Shown here one piece after another: positions 11,303 to 24,900 of a DNA stretch of 64,000 nt. Location of the stretch: NCBI GenBank assembly GCA_034231615.1, contig CM067307.1, positions 6,689,013 to 6,753,012 on the forward strand, given 5' to 3'. This stretch comes from Meghimatium bilineatum (taxonomy: Eukaryota > Mollusca > Gastropoda > Stylommatophora > Philomycidae). Numbering within the stretch: position 1 is the first letter of the stretch; every line of letters starts with the position of its first letter. The notes below the pieces were generated by a model. The model had not been told where the DNA came from, did no database searches, and was given only the letters and a program-made list of their open reading frames with translations. A program made the translations under genes and the position numbers.

Positions 11303-11940
11303 GAAACAAGATTATTAATCCAAATATACATAGACGGTATAAAATTCAACCAAGTAAAGGAATTTCAGTTTCTAAGCAGCGTGCTCTCGGAAGGTTGGAG
11401 ACTAGATAGAGAAATACAAAATATCAGAAAGCAAACGCAGTTTTATATCAATTAACACCACTGCTGAAGCACAAGAACATCGACATGATATCCAAAAAGA
11501 ACGTTAATAAACACAGTGTTCATGCCGACACTTGGTTACCAATGCCAGGCCTAGACCATGACAGAGAAACTAGAACGAAAACTAGCTGTATGTGAAATTA
11601 AGTTCCTGGAAACAACACTAGGGGTAACAAAAAAAAGAAAGAATAAACAATGGCACCATAGGAAATCTGATGAAAGCAATATCGTGCAAAGAATAGGAGC
11701 CTACATAGACACAGAAAATGGTTCGACCACCTTATCAGAATGGAACCAGATCACATTCCATCAATAGCCTTCCATAAAATATCATCTGAAAAGAGAAACA
11801 AGGGACGGCCCAGACGAAAATCAATAGATGACATAACAGAATACTAGAACACCAAGGCAACACTATGGCAGCGGAATCACAGTTAGCTAATGAAAGAAGA
11901 CATCGGTTCCACATGGCGGAACACATGAATAGGGCAAGAC
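11303..11940 (+). pseudogene. Decayed LINE fragment
   Basis: Broken frames contain NQVKEFQFLSSVLSEGWRLD, a KLERKLAVCEIKFLETTLG stretch, RMEPDHIPSIAFHKI and KGRPRRKSIDDITEY, the order found after the YADD box in invertebrate LINEs. It has several stops and frameshifts. It lies just upstream of CFAP77 exon 1. Confidence 0.6.
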
Positions 11941-12154
11941 AAAATAAAATCACAGCACTACAGACGACGGCAGAAAAATATTCAGACGTTTTGAGAAAAC
12001 CCAGATGTGGAATCATTGCTAATACGGCACTCTGCGCATGTACCGGATGTATAACCAAGGTAACGTAGAACCAAGCCACAATAAGATGTATTAATTTTCT
12101 AAGGTATTTTATTATTCAAGGAATAAGTTTCAATTTTACTGAAAATTTGCAGAA

Positions 12155-12250
12155 ATGGCTGTACAAGTGGATGAGCCGTTTCATTACACTGCAACTGGTA
12201 TTTTAGGCGATAAGAGAAATACGATGCTTCGAAATGAACTACATTTAAGG
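12155..12250 (+). CDS. CFAP77 coding exon 1
   Basis: Residues 1-32, phase 0 at the 3' end, donor AGG|GTAAGT. The ATG follows a TTTGCAG|AA acceptor-like sequence by two bases. Confidence 0.85.
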
Positions 12251-12911
12251 GTAAGTAATAATTCAGATATTTAAAAACAAACTAACAAAGTTTAACTCCC
12301 ACTGAACTGAGTACAAGTTGTACTACAACTAAGCCAAGCTCACCGCGTTTCAAACATTCACACATAGGGCATATACATTTGGTGAGAGCGTTTAATTTAC
12401 ATTGTCGGTGTGTTTTATTGCTGTTTCTTGATAAAGGCTTTGATCGCAGCGTCACAATAGTACTTCTGACTTCTTTGTAAAATGTATATTTTTATTTATT
12501 ATTATTAGCTTAGGCCTATCCTTACAAAAACTATATGTTTATTAATAGTAAAATAGCCTATTTTATTTTATATATGAACTTTCTGACGGGGAAAAAGTTT
12601 GAGGCAGATCATTCTTGACATACAAAAAGATATAGGCCTATTAATGTCTCAGTGAAAGACAGCGCTATATTAATAATATTATTATGATCAGACTGAATGA
12701 ACTGGGTTTTTTGTGTGCTGCAAATGAGTGTCTACTGTGTAACCAGAACAAAGATTAATAAAATCGCACTATATCAGTGGTCCTCAATGGGACCATATGT
12801 ACTACTCTGGGGGCACAGCTATTTCCGGAGAGAGGGGAAATGAGTAAAAAAAGGTGAAATTAGGATCCTTGGAAAGATGAGTTTTTCAGCTATACTATAT
12901 GTATTCCAATA

Positions 12912-12951
<40 letters not shown>

Positions 12952-15900
12952 CTCAATACTCTAGACTAGTCTAGACCTACTACTACTATTCTCATTGAAA
13001 TAATAATAAAACAAATTGTGGGGAATCCAAGATGACCTAAAATATAGACAGATGATCAATATGGAACTGCATGTTTAATCATTTACCACAAAGCAGAAGA
13101 TAATGAATAATTCTATTCATCTATTTATAGATCTACACTCCCTATGGAGCATAGTTGTCTTAACAAACCGCATGCATCTTGTCCTTCTTTAGCTATTACC
13201 AGCTCCATGTTCTAACAAGTCTTTATGTTTTTTTGCATCTAAATATTTCATCAAGGTATTTCTTTGTCTTGCTATTTCCATGTTGGATCCATAACAATGT
13301 GACTGTCTTACAATGCTTTCCTTTTTTTCTTACATTTCAATAACTAATAAATAATTAAGGAAGTATTAAGAAATGTATGGCTGGCGTAATTTCAGAACAA
13401 AGTTGGTCATGTTAAAACAAGAGAATTTCTTCTCCCAGAGAAAGATTATGTTTATAATTTCAGAACAAAGTTGGTCATGTTAAAACAAGAGAATTTCTTC
13501 TCCCAGAGAAAGATTATGTTTATAATTTCAGAACAAAGTTGGTCATGTTAAAACAAGAGGATTTCTTCTCCCAGAGAAAGATTATGTTTATAATTTCAGA
13601 ACAAAGTTGGTCATGTTAAAACAAGAGGATTTCTTCTCCCAGAGAAAGATTATGTTTATGGTGCACCATCTGGCAGGAGAGATTTTAATGCTGCATACGG
13701 TATGTTATCTTGTATGTTATCTTGTATGTTATCTTGTATTTTCTGCTTTGTTAATATTCAAAAAAGTTCTGGCTAATATTTATTATTATTATCATCCAGA
13801 TATTATTCATATCTTGGCATTTGTATTATATCACCTATTTTCTTGTAAATTAAGTTAAGTTCACAATTATCTTAGAAATTTTGTTATATCCAAAATTTTC
13901 TTGGAATTTTTGCTAAATACACAATTAACACACATACATGTGGCGCATGGCTGAGAGGTTAGAGCATTGGTCTGACACTAGTGAAGTCTAGAGTTCAATC
14001 CCCAGTAAGGACTGTGTTTGTTCTGCCGGAGGGTAAATAAAAAAAACTCACTCTGTACATGATGTGGCGACTGCAAGAACATGCAGCCTTTATCAAACAG
14101 CTATTCAATCCCCTCTCTGCAACTCCTTAATGGGAAAAATGCAGTATTTGACAATTTAAAAAAAACCCAATTATCTTGGAATTTGTATTCAATCCACAAT
14201 TTTCATGGAGTTTTTGTTACATCCACAAATTTCATGGAGATTTTGTTAAACCCACAATTTTAATGGCAGATTTTTCATTAAATCCACAATCCTCTTGTTA
14301 TCTTATTATATCCACAAGTTTCATGGAATGCTTGTTAAATCTATAATTTTATAGGAATTCTTTTATAACAACAATTTTCTTGGAATTTTTGTTAAATCCA
14401 AAATTTTCTTGGAATTTTTGTTATATTCACAACTTTTGTGCAGTGTTTCTTTTATTCCTTGACATTGTTATTCTATTCTGTGGACAGTTTTTTTTTCTTA
14501 ACATTTATGGGACTCAAAATACATTAAATGTAATACAAAATGTCATTTTTTAAACTCAACATTGCTTGTATTTTGGACCAATATGTCTGCCAAATAAAGA
14601 CACCCTATTGGATTGATCATCAAAATATTGGTATTGATTTCCATCGATCATAAATTGGTCAGTTATAGGCCTATTTCATGGTTTGCTAAAAATAATTTTT
14701 ACATTAACTCAAAGCATTGTAGAAAACTTTCACTTCTGTTTTGGCCACAGTGAAGCGCTTGTTAATCTTTTGTTTTGGCCACAGTGAAGCGCATGTTAAT
14801 CTTCTGTTTTGGCCACAGTGAAGCGCATGTTAATCTTCTGTTTTGGCCACAGTGAAGCGCATGTTAATCTTCAAATTAATAAGAGTTATTTTATATTCTG
14901 TATATTTGTATTGCTTTTGATATCATTCTCGCCCGTGTGTTGTTGGGGCCCGAAAGGGGAGCAAAGAATAGCAACACTGTTTACCTTCCACGCATGTCGT
15001 AAAAGGCGACTAATGAGGTTATGGGATGGAGTTGGCTGTCCCATCCCATATAGGATCAGTGACCCAAAGCCATGCTGAAGTCAGATGTGTCAGGCCGAAA
15101 GGCGCAGATATCGCAGCAATGCTGTAAACCATGACACAACGCATTCCGTTCTCCGGACTACATCCTGCTGATCTGCAGGAGTTTGAGAACGAACACAGAA
15201 GAAGAAGATATCATTCTGAAATATGTACATAACTTCAACAATAATTCAACACATGTATATTAATTCATTAAAAAAAATGTTCAGTAAGACAATTTGATGC
15301 TCATGTTTATGCATTCTAGACACATACAGTAGATACTAATACCTATATTCATTTAGATTTGTGGCAAAATAATGAGAATAAATTACGGGGTAATTCTTTT
15401 GTTTTATTATTTACTAATTCTAATTAAGTGGAATAATGAATTACCATGGATGTACTTACATATTCATATTTTGTAATGAATTACCATTGATGTACTTATA
15501 TATTCATATTCTGTAATCAGTTTCCTTTCCAATGATAGGGCCTATATAATACATACATTATTTATCAATATTAGGTTTTCAGGTAATAAATAATTGCACT
15601 AAGACAATGAAAACAAAGTACAGGTAAACTACAACAGGAACATTAGATAGGCCAACATCAATGCATGTTTACTGAGAAGAGAAGGTTCGAGATGAAATGA
15701 TAAGATAAGTAATGAGAAACTCATGGAAAGAACTAAATAAGTACTAATAAAGAGAACATAGAAAACTTTAGGAACATAGTAAAGGAAATTTAGTGCTTAG
15801 ATGCAATAAATATTAAAATATAACACTCCTCCCTCCCCAACCTACTTTTTTCAAGTGGTTGTCCTGAAGAAAATAGTTTTTAAAACCTCAACAACAAAGT

Positions 15901-18900
15901 GAGAAGTTTTAAAAATATAAAGAATATCTACCTCCTTTCTCTGTTTACCATTTAACAAACTCCTCGAACTACTACTGCCCAAATGATAAACCATTGGTAC
16001 TAGACACAATTCCAGATAAAGAGAGACTTATGGTGTGTGGTGACTTCAACAGCCACTCTCAGAGCTGGGGCTACAATCATATCGACAAGAGAGGTGAGGA
16101 ACGTGAGAGCTGGCAGGATGAAAATAATCTCATCCTTATTAACCAACGAGCAGACTCACCAACCTTCTACTCAAGAGCATGGCACACCACCTCTACACCA
16201 GATCTGGCATTCCACTCACCAGGCCTGGAATGGAACATCACACGTGTCGTTGGAAAGCAGCTTGGGGGTAGTGACCACAGACCAGTATTTCTGGAAATCC
16301 ACAATGAATTTACCAAGGACAGCAGCACGCTCACTAGGTGGAACTATAAGAGGGCAGACTGGAAAATGTACCAGCATTTAACCAGTGTTCTAGCTAAGGA
16401 CATGAACTTGGACAAAGACATAAATAGAGAGGTGAGTGAATTTAATAGATGTATACTACATGCTGCTAGTAAAACCATACCCAGGGGGGCACGCAAGAAC
16501 TACAAACCCTACTGGAATAATGAACTGGAAAAGCTGCAAAATGAGATGGAAACATCTAGACAGCAGGCCAAGAACAGACCTAGCCAAGAACATCACAACA
16601 AATATCAGCAAACAAAGGCTAAATTTCAAAGAGCCAAGTTACAAGCCAGACGGAGCAGCTGGAAAGAAAAAACAGAGTCGCTGAACCTAGAAAGAAATAC
16701 TAGGAAATTATGGAAACTTGTAAAACAACTAAATGATGAAGGTACAGGGAGAAATACCAGGATCACACTTTATAAAGATAAAAACATTTCAACATGCAGC
16801 TGATTATTTTGCAGATTCCTTTGCAGAAGACAATAACATCAAAGTCAGCCCAGACAAACAACAGGAGGTTCGAGAGAACCAGCAAAACATTGGACAAGGT
16901 GAACCTATACCTGAAGTCATGGAGGCACCAATCACAATGAGAGAACTGGAGCATGCAATATCCAAATTGAAAATGAAAAAGTCCCCTGGAGCTGATGGAG
17001 TGTCCAATGAAATGATTAGAAACCTGGGAATTGCAGCAAGAGCAAAGCTACTGCAGATCTTTAACACAAGCTGGTCCATGAGTAATGTACCACAGGCGTG
17101 GAGAGAAGCAATAATGATACCACTCCTCAAATCAGGAAAAGATGGCAACACAGTCTCCAACTACAGGCCCATCAGCCTCACAAGCTGTCTATGCAAAACA
17201 ATGGAACGCATTATCAATCTTAGGATGCAGTGGTACCTTGAAAGTGAAAACCTTCTGGTATCACAGCAAGCAGGTTTCAGACAGTGCTACTCTACTGAAG
17301 ATCAGGCAACTTACCTCTCCCAAGAGATTGAGGATGCCTTCCAAGATAAGAAACTGGTACTAGCAGCATGGATAGACCTCAGAAAAGCATTTGATAAGGT
17401 CTGGAAAGAAGGGCTCCTAAAGAAATTGCGAAATTGCAGGGTTAGCTCAAGAATGTACAAATGGGTAAAAGCATACCTGCATAATAGAAGAGCTAGGGTA
17501 CAATTAGATGGTCGCAAGAGCAAGAAAGTTCTACTGTGTCATGGAGTACCCCAGGGAGGAGTCCTGTCACCCACACTTTTCTTGGTTTACATCAATGACC
17601 TAGTTGCTGAACTACCACACGTGATCAAAGTGGCAATGTATGCTGACGACCTGGTGATATGGTGCACGGAAGAACATGCGACAGTGGCCACAAACAAATA
17701 CAAAGAGCTATCGATGCTCTAACCTTATGGGCTAATAGATGGTGTGTCAGCATTAACACAGATAAGTGCAGCACTACACTCTTTACCCTCTCACCAAAAC
17801 AAAAAGCCGGTCATATCAAAATAGATGGAGAACTCTTGAAAGAAGACAAACAACCCACATACCTCGGAGTTACTTTTGATGATAAACTGATATGGAAGCA
17901 GCACATAAACAAAGCAACAACAAAAGCCAGGAGGAAGTTAGCTATCCTGAGACAACTAAGTGGAACCACATGGGAAGCCAGTGGAAATATACTCAGTAAA
18001 GTTTACCAGCAAGGCATAAGACCACACCTGGAATATGGTTCAGCTGCGTGGTGTCCTGCATCACACACCACATTACAAGATCTAGATAAAGTGCAAAACC
18101 AGGCACTTAGAATAATGTTGGGAGCAATGAAATCAACACCCATAGCAGAGATGCAGAAAATGGGAAGAATGCAAACACTTGGCGAACGCAGAGACACAAA
18201 CGTACTAATTCAGGCAGAAAAGTTTCAGTGTATGCCAAGTCATCCAATGAAGGAAAGATTCCAAAATCTAGCAATGGGGCGACTGAAAAGAAGCAGCTTT
18301 ATCCATCAAGCTAAACGACTCCGCAGACAACTTACAGACCTACCTGAAGTTGACAGCCCCTTAAGGTCTGTACCAGAACAAATCCCATGGAGTGAAAGGC
18401 ATGTAATGCCAATATACATTCAGACCCATGTGAAAGGAATACTAAGCGAGAACGAACAGAACAGTGTGCAGTGAAGGACAGTCACCCTCAGTTTCCTGGA
18501 TAAGGAATATCCACAAGATATATGTGTCAGAGTATACACAGATGGGTCAGCACTGAATGCCGTGAGGAATGGAGGTGCAGGTGTATATATAGAATATCCA
18601 CACAAGCCTAGAGATACCATCAGAACACCAACAGGAAAATTCTGCAATAATTATGATGCTGAAATCCAGGTAATTAGTGTGGCAGCTAAATAACTGCTGA
18701 ACTCCAACTCTGACCTACAGCCTATGGTATTTCTGACAGATACAAGGTCAGTGCTTCAAGCTCTCCAGTCTGGAAAACTAACAGACTTGAAAAAACTACT
18801 TAGCGAATTGTCTTACCAGTATAGGGTAACCATGCAGTGATTACCCTCTCACTGTGGAATACCAGGAAATGAAAAAGCAGACCAACTGGCTAAGGAAGGT

Positions 18901-21900
18901 GCTGCCGAAGACCAACCAGATATACCAATCACCTACCATCAGAAAGAACAGATGATCAAGTCAATAAGAAAGCCACAAACACCAACACAAGATGACTATC
19001 ATATTATGAACAGACCAGAACAAGTTATAATTCTACGTCTCAGAACAGGACACAACCGACTCCGCAGTCACATGTATACAAACTTCAAGATTGGCAACAC
19101 GGCCATGTGTACATGTGGACAGGCAGCACAGAGTGCCAAACATATACTTCAAGAGTGTTCTGAGCATGAAACGCTGAGGCAGACATATTGGCCAGAGGAA
19201 ACAACACTGGAATCAAAGCTCTATGGGACACTGTATGAACTACAAAAGACAGTGAGTTTTATTAAGGAGACAGAATTACAGATATAGACATGTTTCAAGT
19301 GAACGAAAGAAGAAGAAGAAGAACAAATTCCTTTCTATGTTCCTGAACATACATTAAAAGATATCTTGATATATGTATCTTGATAAAAACCTTTATGATA
19401 AAAACATTGATTCTTTGTAGACCTATTGCTAAACGTAAAACTGTTATTTAACAATTTTTTGATTTTTTTGTCTATATTCACTTAGCTATTGGTGCAAAGT
19501 TTTACAGCAGTCTTCTATTTACTCAACATGAGAAAAGATAGTAGAATATTATGAGACATAAATTGTTATGGAATCTAGAGAGAACGATAAGAAGAGAAAA
19601 ACCCAGAAACTTCTGTAGAAGAGAGTTAGATATGGATTTAACATCTATGTGTTTCAGTGCAAAAACAGAAAAAAAAATAGTGCACTGTTTGCCTGCCATG
19701 CATGTAATAAGACACAGTTTAGGAGGTTTTAGGGATGGGGTTGGATGTCTCATTCCATATAGGGTCAAAGTGACCTAGAATCTATACCTGATGTTTGATG
19801 TTGTGTGTCAGGTCAAAAGGCACATTTATTGCAGCCAAGATATGAATGATGATACAGTGCATTTTGTTCTCTGGACAGCATCCTGCTCATCTGCTGGAGT
19901 TTAAGAAAAACTGCACAAGAAGAAGATATGGATACAGAATTGAAAGAGAAATAAATACCGTACATTTGGTGTTAGATTGTAATTATACCATTTAAAATAC
20001 ATAAAAATGAACATAGTTAATTTTGTGATATTTCAGTTAACATTGTCATTGTTAACAAACTATTCTCCTTTGTTTATTGTAGCTTTACGAGGATGGGCAG
20101 GCACATATCCCGAACAAAACGCATCCTTTTCAATCAAGCAAACAACAGAACGAGACTTCATGAATCTCAACAAAGCAGCCATTACAGCAGGATTAGTAAA
20201 ACCTACAGAAAACTTTGACTATAGGGCCACACATGATATTCGACAACCTCTTTTCAAAAACCAGAAGACAACAGGAAAGATGTCAAGAAGATTACCACCG
20301 ACCATGGTATTTGGTGTTCCTAGCAGGTTTGAAAATATTTTTCTAGAAGCACAACTATAATTTTGGTACCAGATACAATCACAGCAAGCAGGTCTCTTAT
20401 ATAAATATGTATTAAAATGAACACGAAATTAAATTCATTTATGGCATTTTCAAAATATTTATTATATATTCATATCTAAATTTATTTATAATGTTACCTA
20501 AAATACTATTATGTATCTTTAGTTTATCTATAATGTTATTCAAAATATGTGTTACATGTTTTAAATTTATCTGTCATCCAAAATATTTATTATGTAGGCT
20601 ATCTTAAATTTATATATATAATTTATTCCAACATATTTATTATAGGTCTATATCGTTAATTTATCTATGTCATCCAAAATATTATTATGTGCCGTAAATT
20701 TATCTGTTATTCCAAATATTACTATTATATCTTAAATGTATTTGTAATGGAACCCAGAAATATATATTAAATATTTTAAATTTATTTGTAATGTCATCCA
20801 AAATATGTATTAAATATCTAACATTTTTCTATAAAGGCACCCGGAAATATTTATTATGTACCGGTATCTTAAATTTATCTATAAAAATCATTGTAATTTT
20901 AATTCATTGTGTTGTCATTTTTATGTAGGGTGCAATATGTGTAAATTTTGTAATAGCCATCTTGTAAAATTATTACAGGAGTGCAGTATTGACTTACAAT
21001 TGTCCGCTGGATAGCAAACATGCTCATGTGTAGAAATGTTGTGCTGGGTGCGATCCTGGATTTCCGAGATCACAGCAATCGCACCGGGTTTGCCACAGGG
21101 ATCCCCATTGTATCCTATGCTTTTCAATGTGTACACCTTAAAATTTCACAACTGCAAAACATCTGGGCTAGGTAGGGTTTTCGCATATGCTGATGGGATT
21201 CTGCTATACAACCTAGGCAGAGTCAGAACTGATATCGCTGCCGGTTGTACAGAGAAAATTAGACCAATTGTCATTATGGTGTATTACTGACAATGCAGTT
21301 GTTAATCCTTCAAAGGCAACGGTCATCTGGTTTTTCTGAAATAGCAAACTAGTGACAGACACTATGTCAACTGTCAATTGTACAGGCTACATTATCGTTA
21401 GGGAACGAACACGATTAAAATATCTGGGGATAACTTTTGAGAGAAGTCTCTCACTCAGAAAACATATTGACAACATTCTTCAGAAAACAAAGAGAGGGAT
21501 CAGTGATATTATGGTGATGGCAGATGTAGACATGTAACAACGGTTACACTTTCTGCTGCTGTAAATACTACTGTTCTCTGTCAGTGATTATGACCTCTCT
21601 CTACTCACGCTGTCAAAGACACAAGTAGATAGATTGAAAACAATTTCAATATAAGCCTATGAAGATAGTGCTAGGATGTACTAGATGTCCTCATCATGGT
21701 CATGAGATTCCTGTTTGATTTCCCCAACATTTGGGTACGACATCAGTGGTGCAGATAAGGATATTTCTTGATGTAGCCAAAAATTACCACCAACCCTTAC
21801 ACCAAAATTTAGATATGCCATGGTTAGATATTACACATGCTATGTTACACATCTTATATTATTTATTTGTTCCATTTTAATTGTGTTCCATATTAATTTG

Positions 21901-24900
21901 ATTCCATATTCATTGTTTGTTCCATATTGATTAATTGTTTGTTCTATATGGATTGTTTATTCTTCTTCTTCTTCTTCAGCGTTCATTCTCAAACTCCCGC
22001 TGGATCTCTGTCCCACTAGATTTCCAGCAGGATGTAGTCCAGAGAATGGAAATGCGTTGTGTCGCCGTTTTATTTGCACCAATGGTCCGACACATCCGTC
22101 TTCGGCGGTGATTGTTTATTCAATATTAATTGTTTGTTCCATATTAATTAATTGTTTGTTCCATATTAATTAATTGTTTGCTCAATATGGATTGTTTGTT
22201 TCATATTAATTAATTATTTGTTCCATATTCATTGTTTTGTTCTTTATTCATTCCTTGATTGCCCATATTCACTGTTTGTTTCATATTCATTATTCATTCA
22301 ATTTTACAGCAGTATTATCGTTTATTGATTCTCATATTATACCAAAATAAAGGTCTATAATTTACACTTGTAAAAAAATCCTGTGCCAATACTAAATTTT
22401 TAGTAATTTGTGATGTCACTCTGTGGCTGTATTCCTAGTTACAAAATGGCCGTAATTGTAGTTCGACCAATAAATTCTTTTTTACCGTTGCGCTGAGTAT
22501 TCCCAGATGCAAAGATCCACAGGGAACATACTATGATGTTAACCTATTATGTTGCTGTAAGGATTTACTGGAACTGCACCATTAAAAAGCCGATTGAGCT
22601 TGTGGATACGTAATAAACACTGGGTTTGTGTTAAGTATTTAATGCCAGAGAAATAATCAATCCAAACATGAACACAATTTTATTCTCCCATTTTTATCAT
22701 ATTTCGCTATTTTTCACATCACATTCCACAAAATATGTAGACCATTATTTTGGTATAGTTTGTTCTTTATTAATAATTGTTTGTTCTATATGCATTGTTT
22801 GTTTGATATGCACTGTTTGTTTCATATTAATTAATTGTTCTATATTCATTGTTTTATATTTCAGACCTTCAACTCCCATACATGATTTGCTTGTACATAA
22901 ATATCAGGATAACTGGTTTGCAGACAGACAAAAAGAAATGCAAGCAAAGAGATCTGCTGAAACTAAGGTTAGCAGAACTTCATCTGTGATCAGTTTCCTA
23001 AGTTTAGCAGTCTATACATGAGGGGTGAGTTGCCTCCATAAATTCAGTCATCAGAGGAGGTGAGTTGCCTCCATGAATTATAGGTGAGTTGCCTCCATGA
23101 ATTATCAGAGGAGGTGAGTTGCTTCCATGAATTATCAGAGGAGGTGAGTTGCCTTTATGATTCAGTCATCAGCAGGAAGTGAGTTGCCTTTATGATTCAG
23201 TCATCAGCAGGAGACCTTTTTGTGTGCTCCGCAGCTTTTCTTTCATTTTTGTCAATTGGATTCAGGTTTTAGTCCTTGGGTCACCAAAAAGTGGATAGAC
23301 TCATGTCTGTAGCATGTGTTCTGGAAACGAGGGGTGAGGGCATGGGCATTATACAGTTTTGACAGCATTTATTTTGTGGAAATGTGCATGTAGTCTACAG
23401 TGATCTGTATGGAGCTTAAAGATGGTAGTTTCCTGTATGGAGCTTAAAGATGGTAGTTTCCTGTATGGAGCTTAAAGATGGTAGTTTCCTGTATGGAGCT
23501 TAAAGATGGTAGTTTCCTGTATGGAGCTTAAAGATGGTAGTTTCCTGTATGGAGCTTAAAGATGGTAGTTTCCTGTATGGAGCTTAAAGATGGTAGTTTC
23601 CTGTATGGAGCTTAAAGATGGTAGTTTCCTGTATGGAGCTTAAAGATGGTAGTTTCCTGTATGGAGCTTAAAGATGGTAGTTTCCTGTATGGAGCTTAAA
23701 GATGGTAGTTTCCTGTATGGAGCTTAAAGATGGTAGTTTCCTATAATCTGTCAAACTTTAGGATGAAATCTTGTGAGAAGTAGCTCCATGTTCTCAGATT
23801 CCATATAAGTTTGTATTTTGTTTTCATGAGTGCTTTTTTTTCTTTATCAAAGATACCCTGTGATGGAATTGTTCTTTTTCTGTGCAGGTTTTTGCCAGTC
23901 TGTCAGCTGACTCATTAACTACTCTTCCACATTACTCAGGGATCTACTTCAGTAACTCTACTTTGTTGTTGGTAGACACTTGATTTAAATGTTATCAATA
24001 CATGTCTAAGCTATGGTGGAAGATGATTCTCATACATGTCTAAGCTATGGTAGCAGATGACTTATATAGGCCTACATGTCTAAGCTATGGTGGAAGATGA
24101 CTTATATACATGTCTAAGCTATGGTGGAAGATGACTTATATACATGTCTAAGCTATGGTGGAAGATGACTTATATACATGTCTAAGCTATGGTGATAGAT
24201 GACTAAATGAGCCTCAAGATAGAGATAAATCACGAGCGTCAGATATGACACAACAGGATGAAAATGTAGGGGCTGCGGCAACACAGGCTAGCACAGATGA
24301 ATACTTTTTAGTTGAAACGTACACTGTCTTTGTGTTTCACTCTTAATACACCAGTTTTACTATTTGTAAGACTTTCATTTACCTTTCTTGTTCATATTTG
24401 ACTTCCAAGGTGAGAGTCTCATAAGTCAAACTAACAATGACACAAAATAGAAACAGCTTGAGGTGAAATTCAACGTCAAAATAAGATATTTTAGTAATAG
24501 TAGTAGCAGTTCATAACTAAACTACTCTTTGCTAATGATCAGTGCCTACCCTATAGTTCAAGTGACAAGCTGCAAGATCATATACGCTACCTATTCAACG
24601 AAAGCTGTCTGAATCACAACATAAAGATAAATACAGAAAAAAAGAGAAGTAATATCTATAGGCAGAGAATGCCAATACAATCAACATAAAAGTAAGTCAT
24701 CAACCACTGAAGCAAATGCAGGAATTTAAATATCTTGGGAGCAATTTTACAGATGATGGAAGAATGGACAGAGAGATCAAGACAAGAATTTAAAAACTCA
24801 GCTACATAAATTATGAACTTACCCCAATCTTGAAACACACATTTATCCCATTGGAAACAAAAAAGAAAATCATAAATCACTATTTATACCAACATTGTTA

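Larger units (their letters stand above)
15956..19322 (+). mobile_element. LINE family 1 (I/Jockey superclade with RNase H), 5'-truncated and decayed
   Basis: Order of domains: partial AP endonuclease, reverse transcriptase, RNase H, CCHC-like C-terminal region, then a (GAA)n tail (TGAACGAAAGAAGAAGAAG). It starts inside the endonuclease (NYYCPNDKPLV). At least two frameshifts (near 16.79 and 17.68 kb) and in-frame stops in RNase H make it non-autonomous. It lies in CFAP77 intron 2 in sense orientation. A second 3' copy is at 9509-9740. Confidence 0.93.

Noticed and set aside
13607-13858. 83-codon frame starting MVMLKQEDFF
   Set aside because: It is CFAP77 exon 2 read in the wrong frame and run into the intron.
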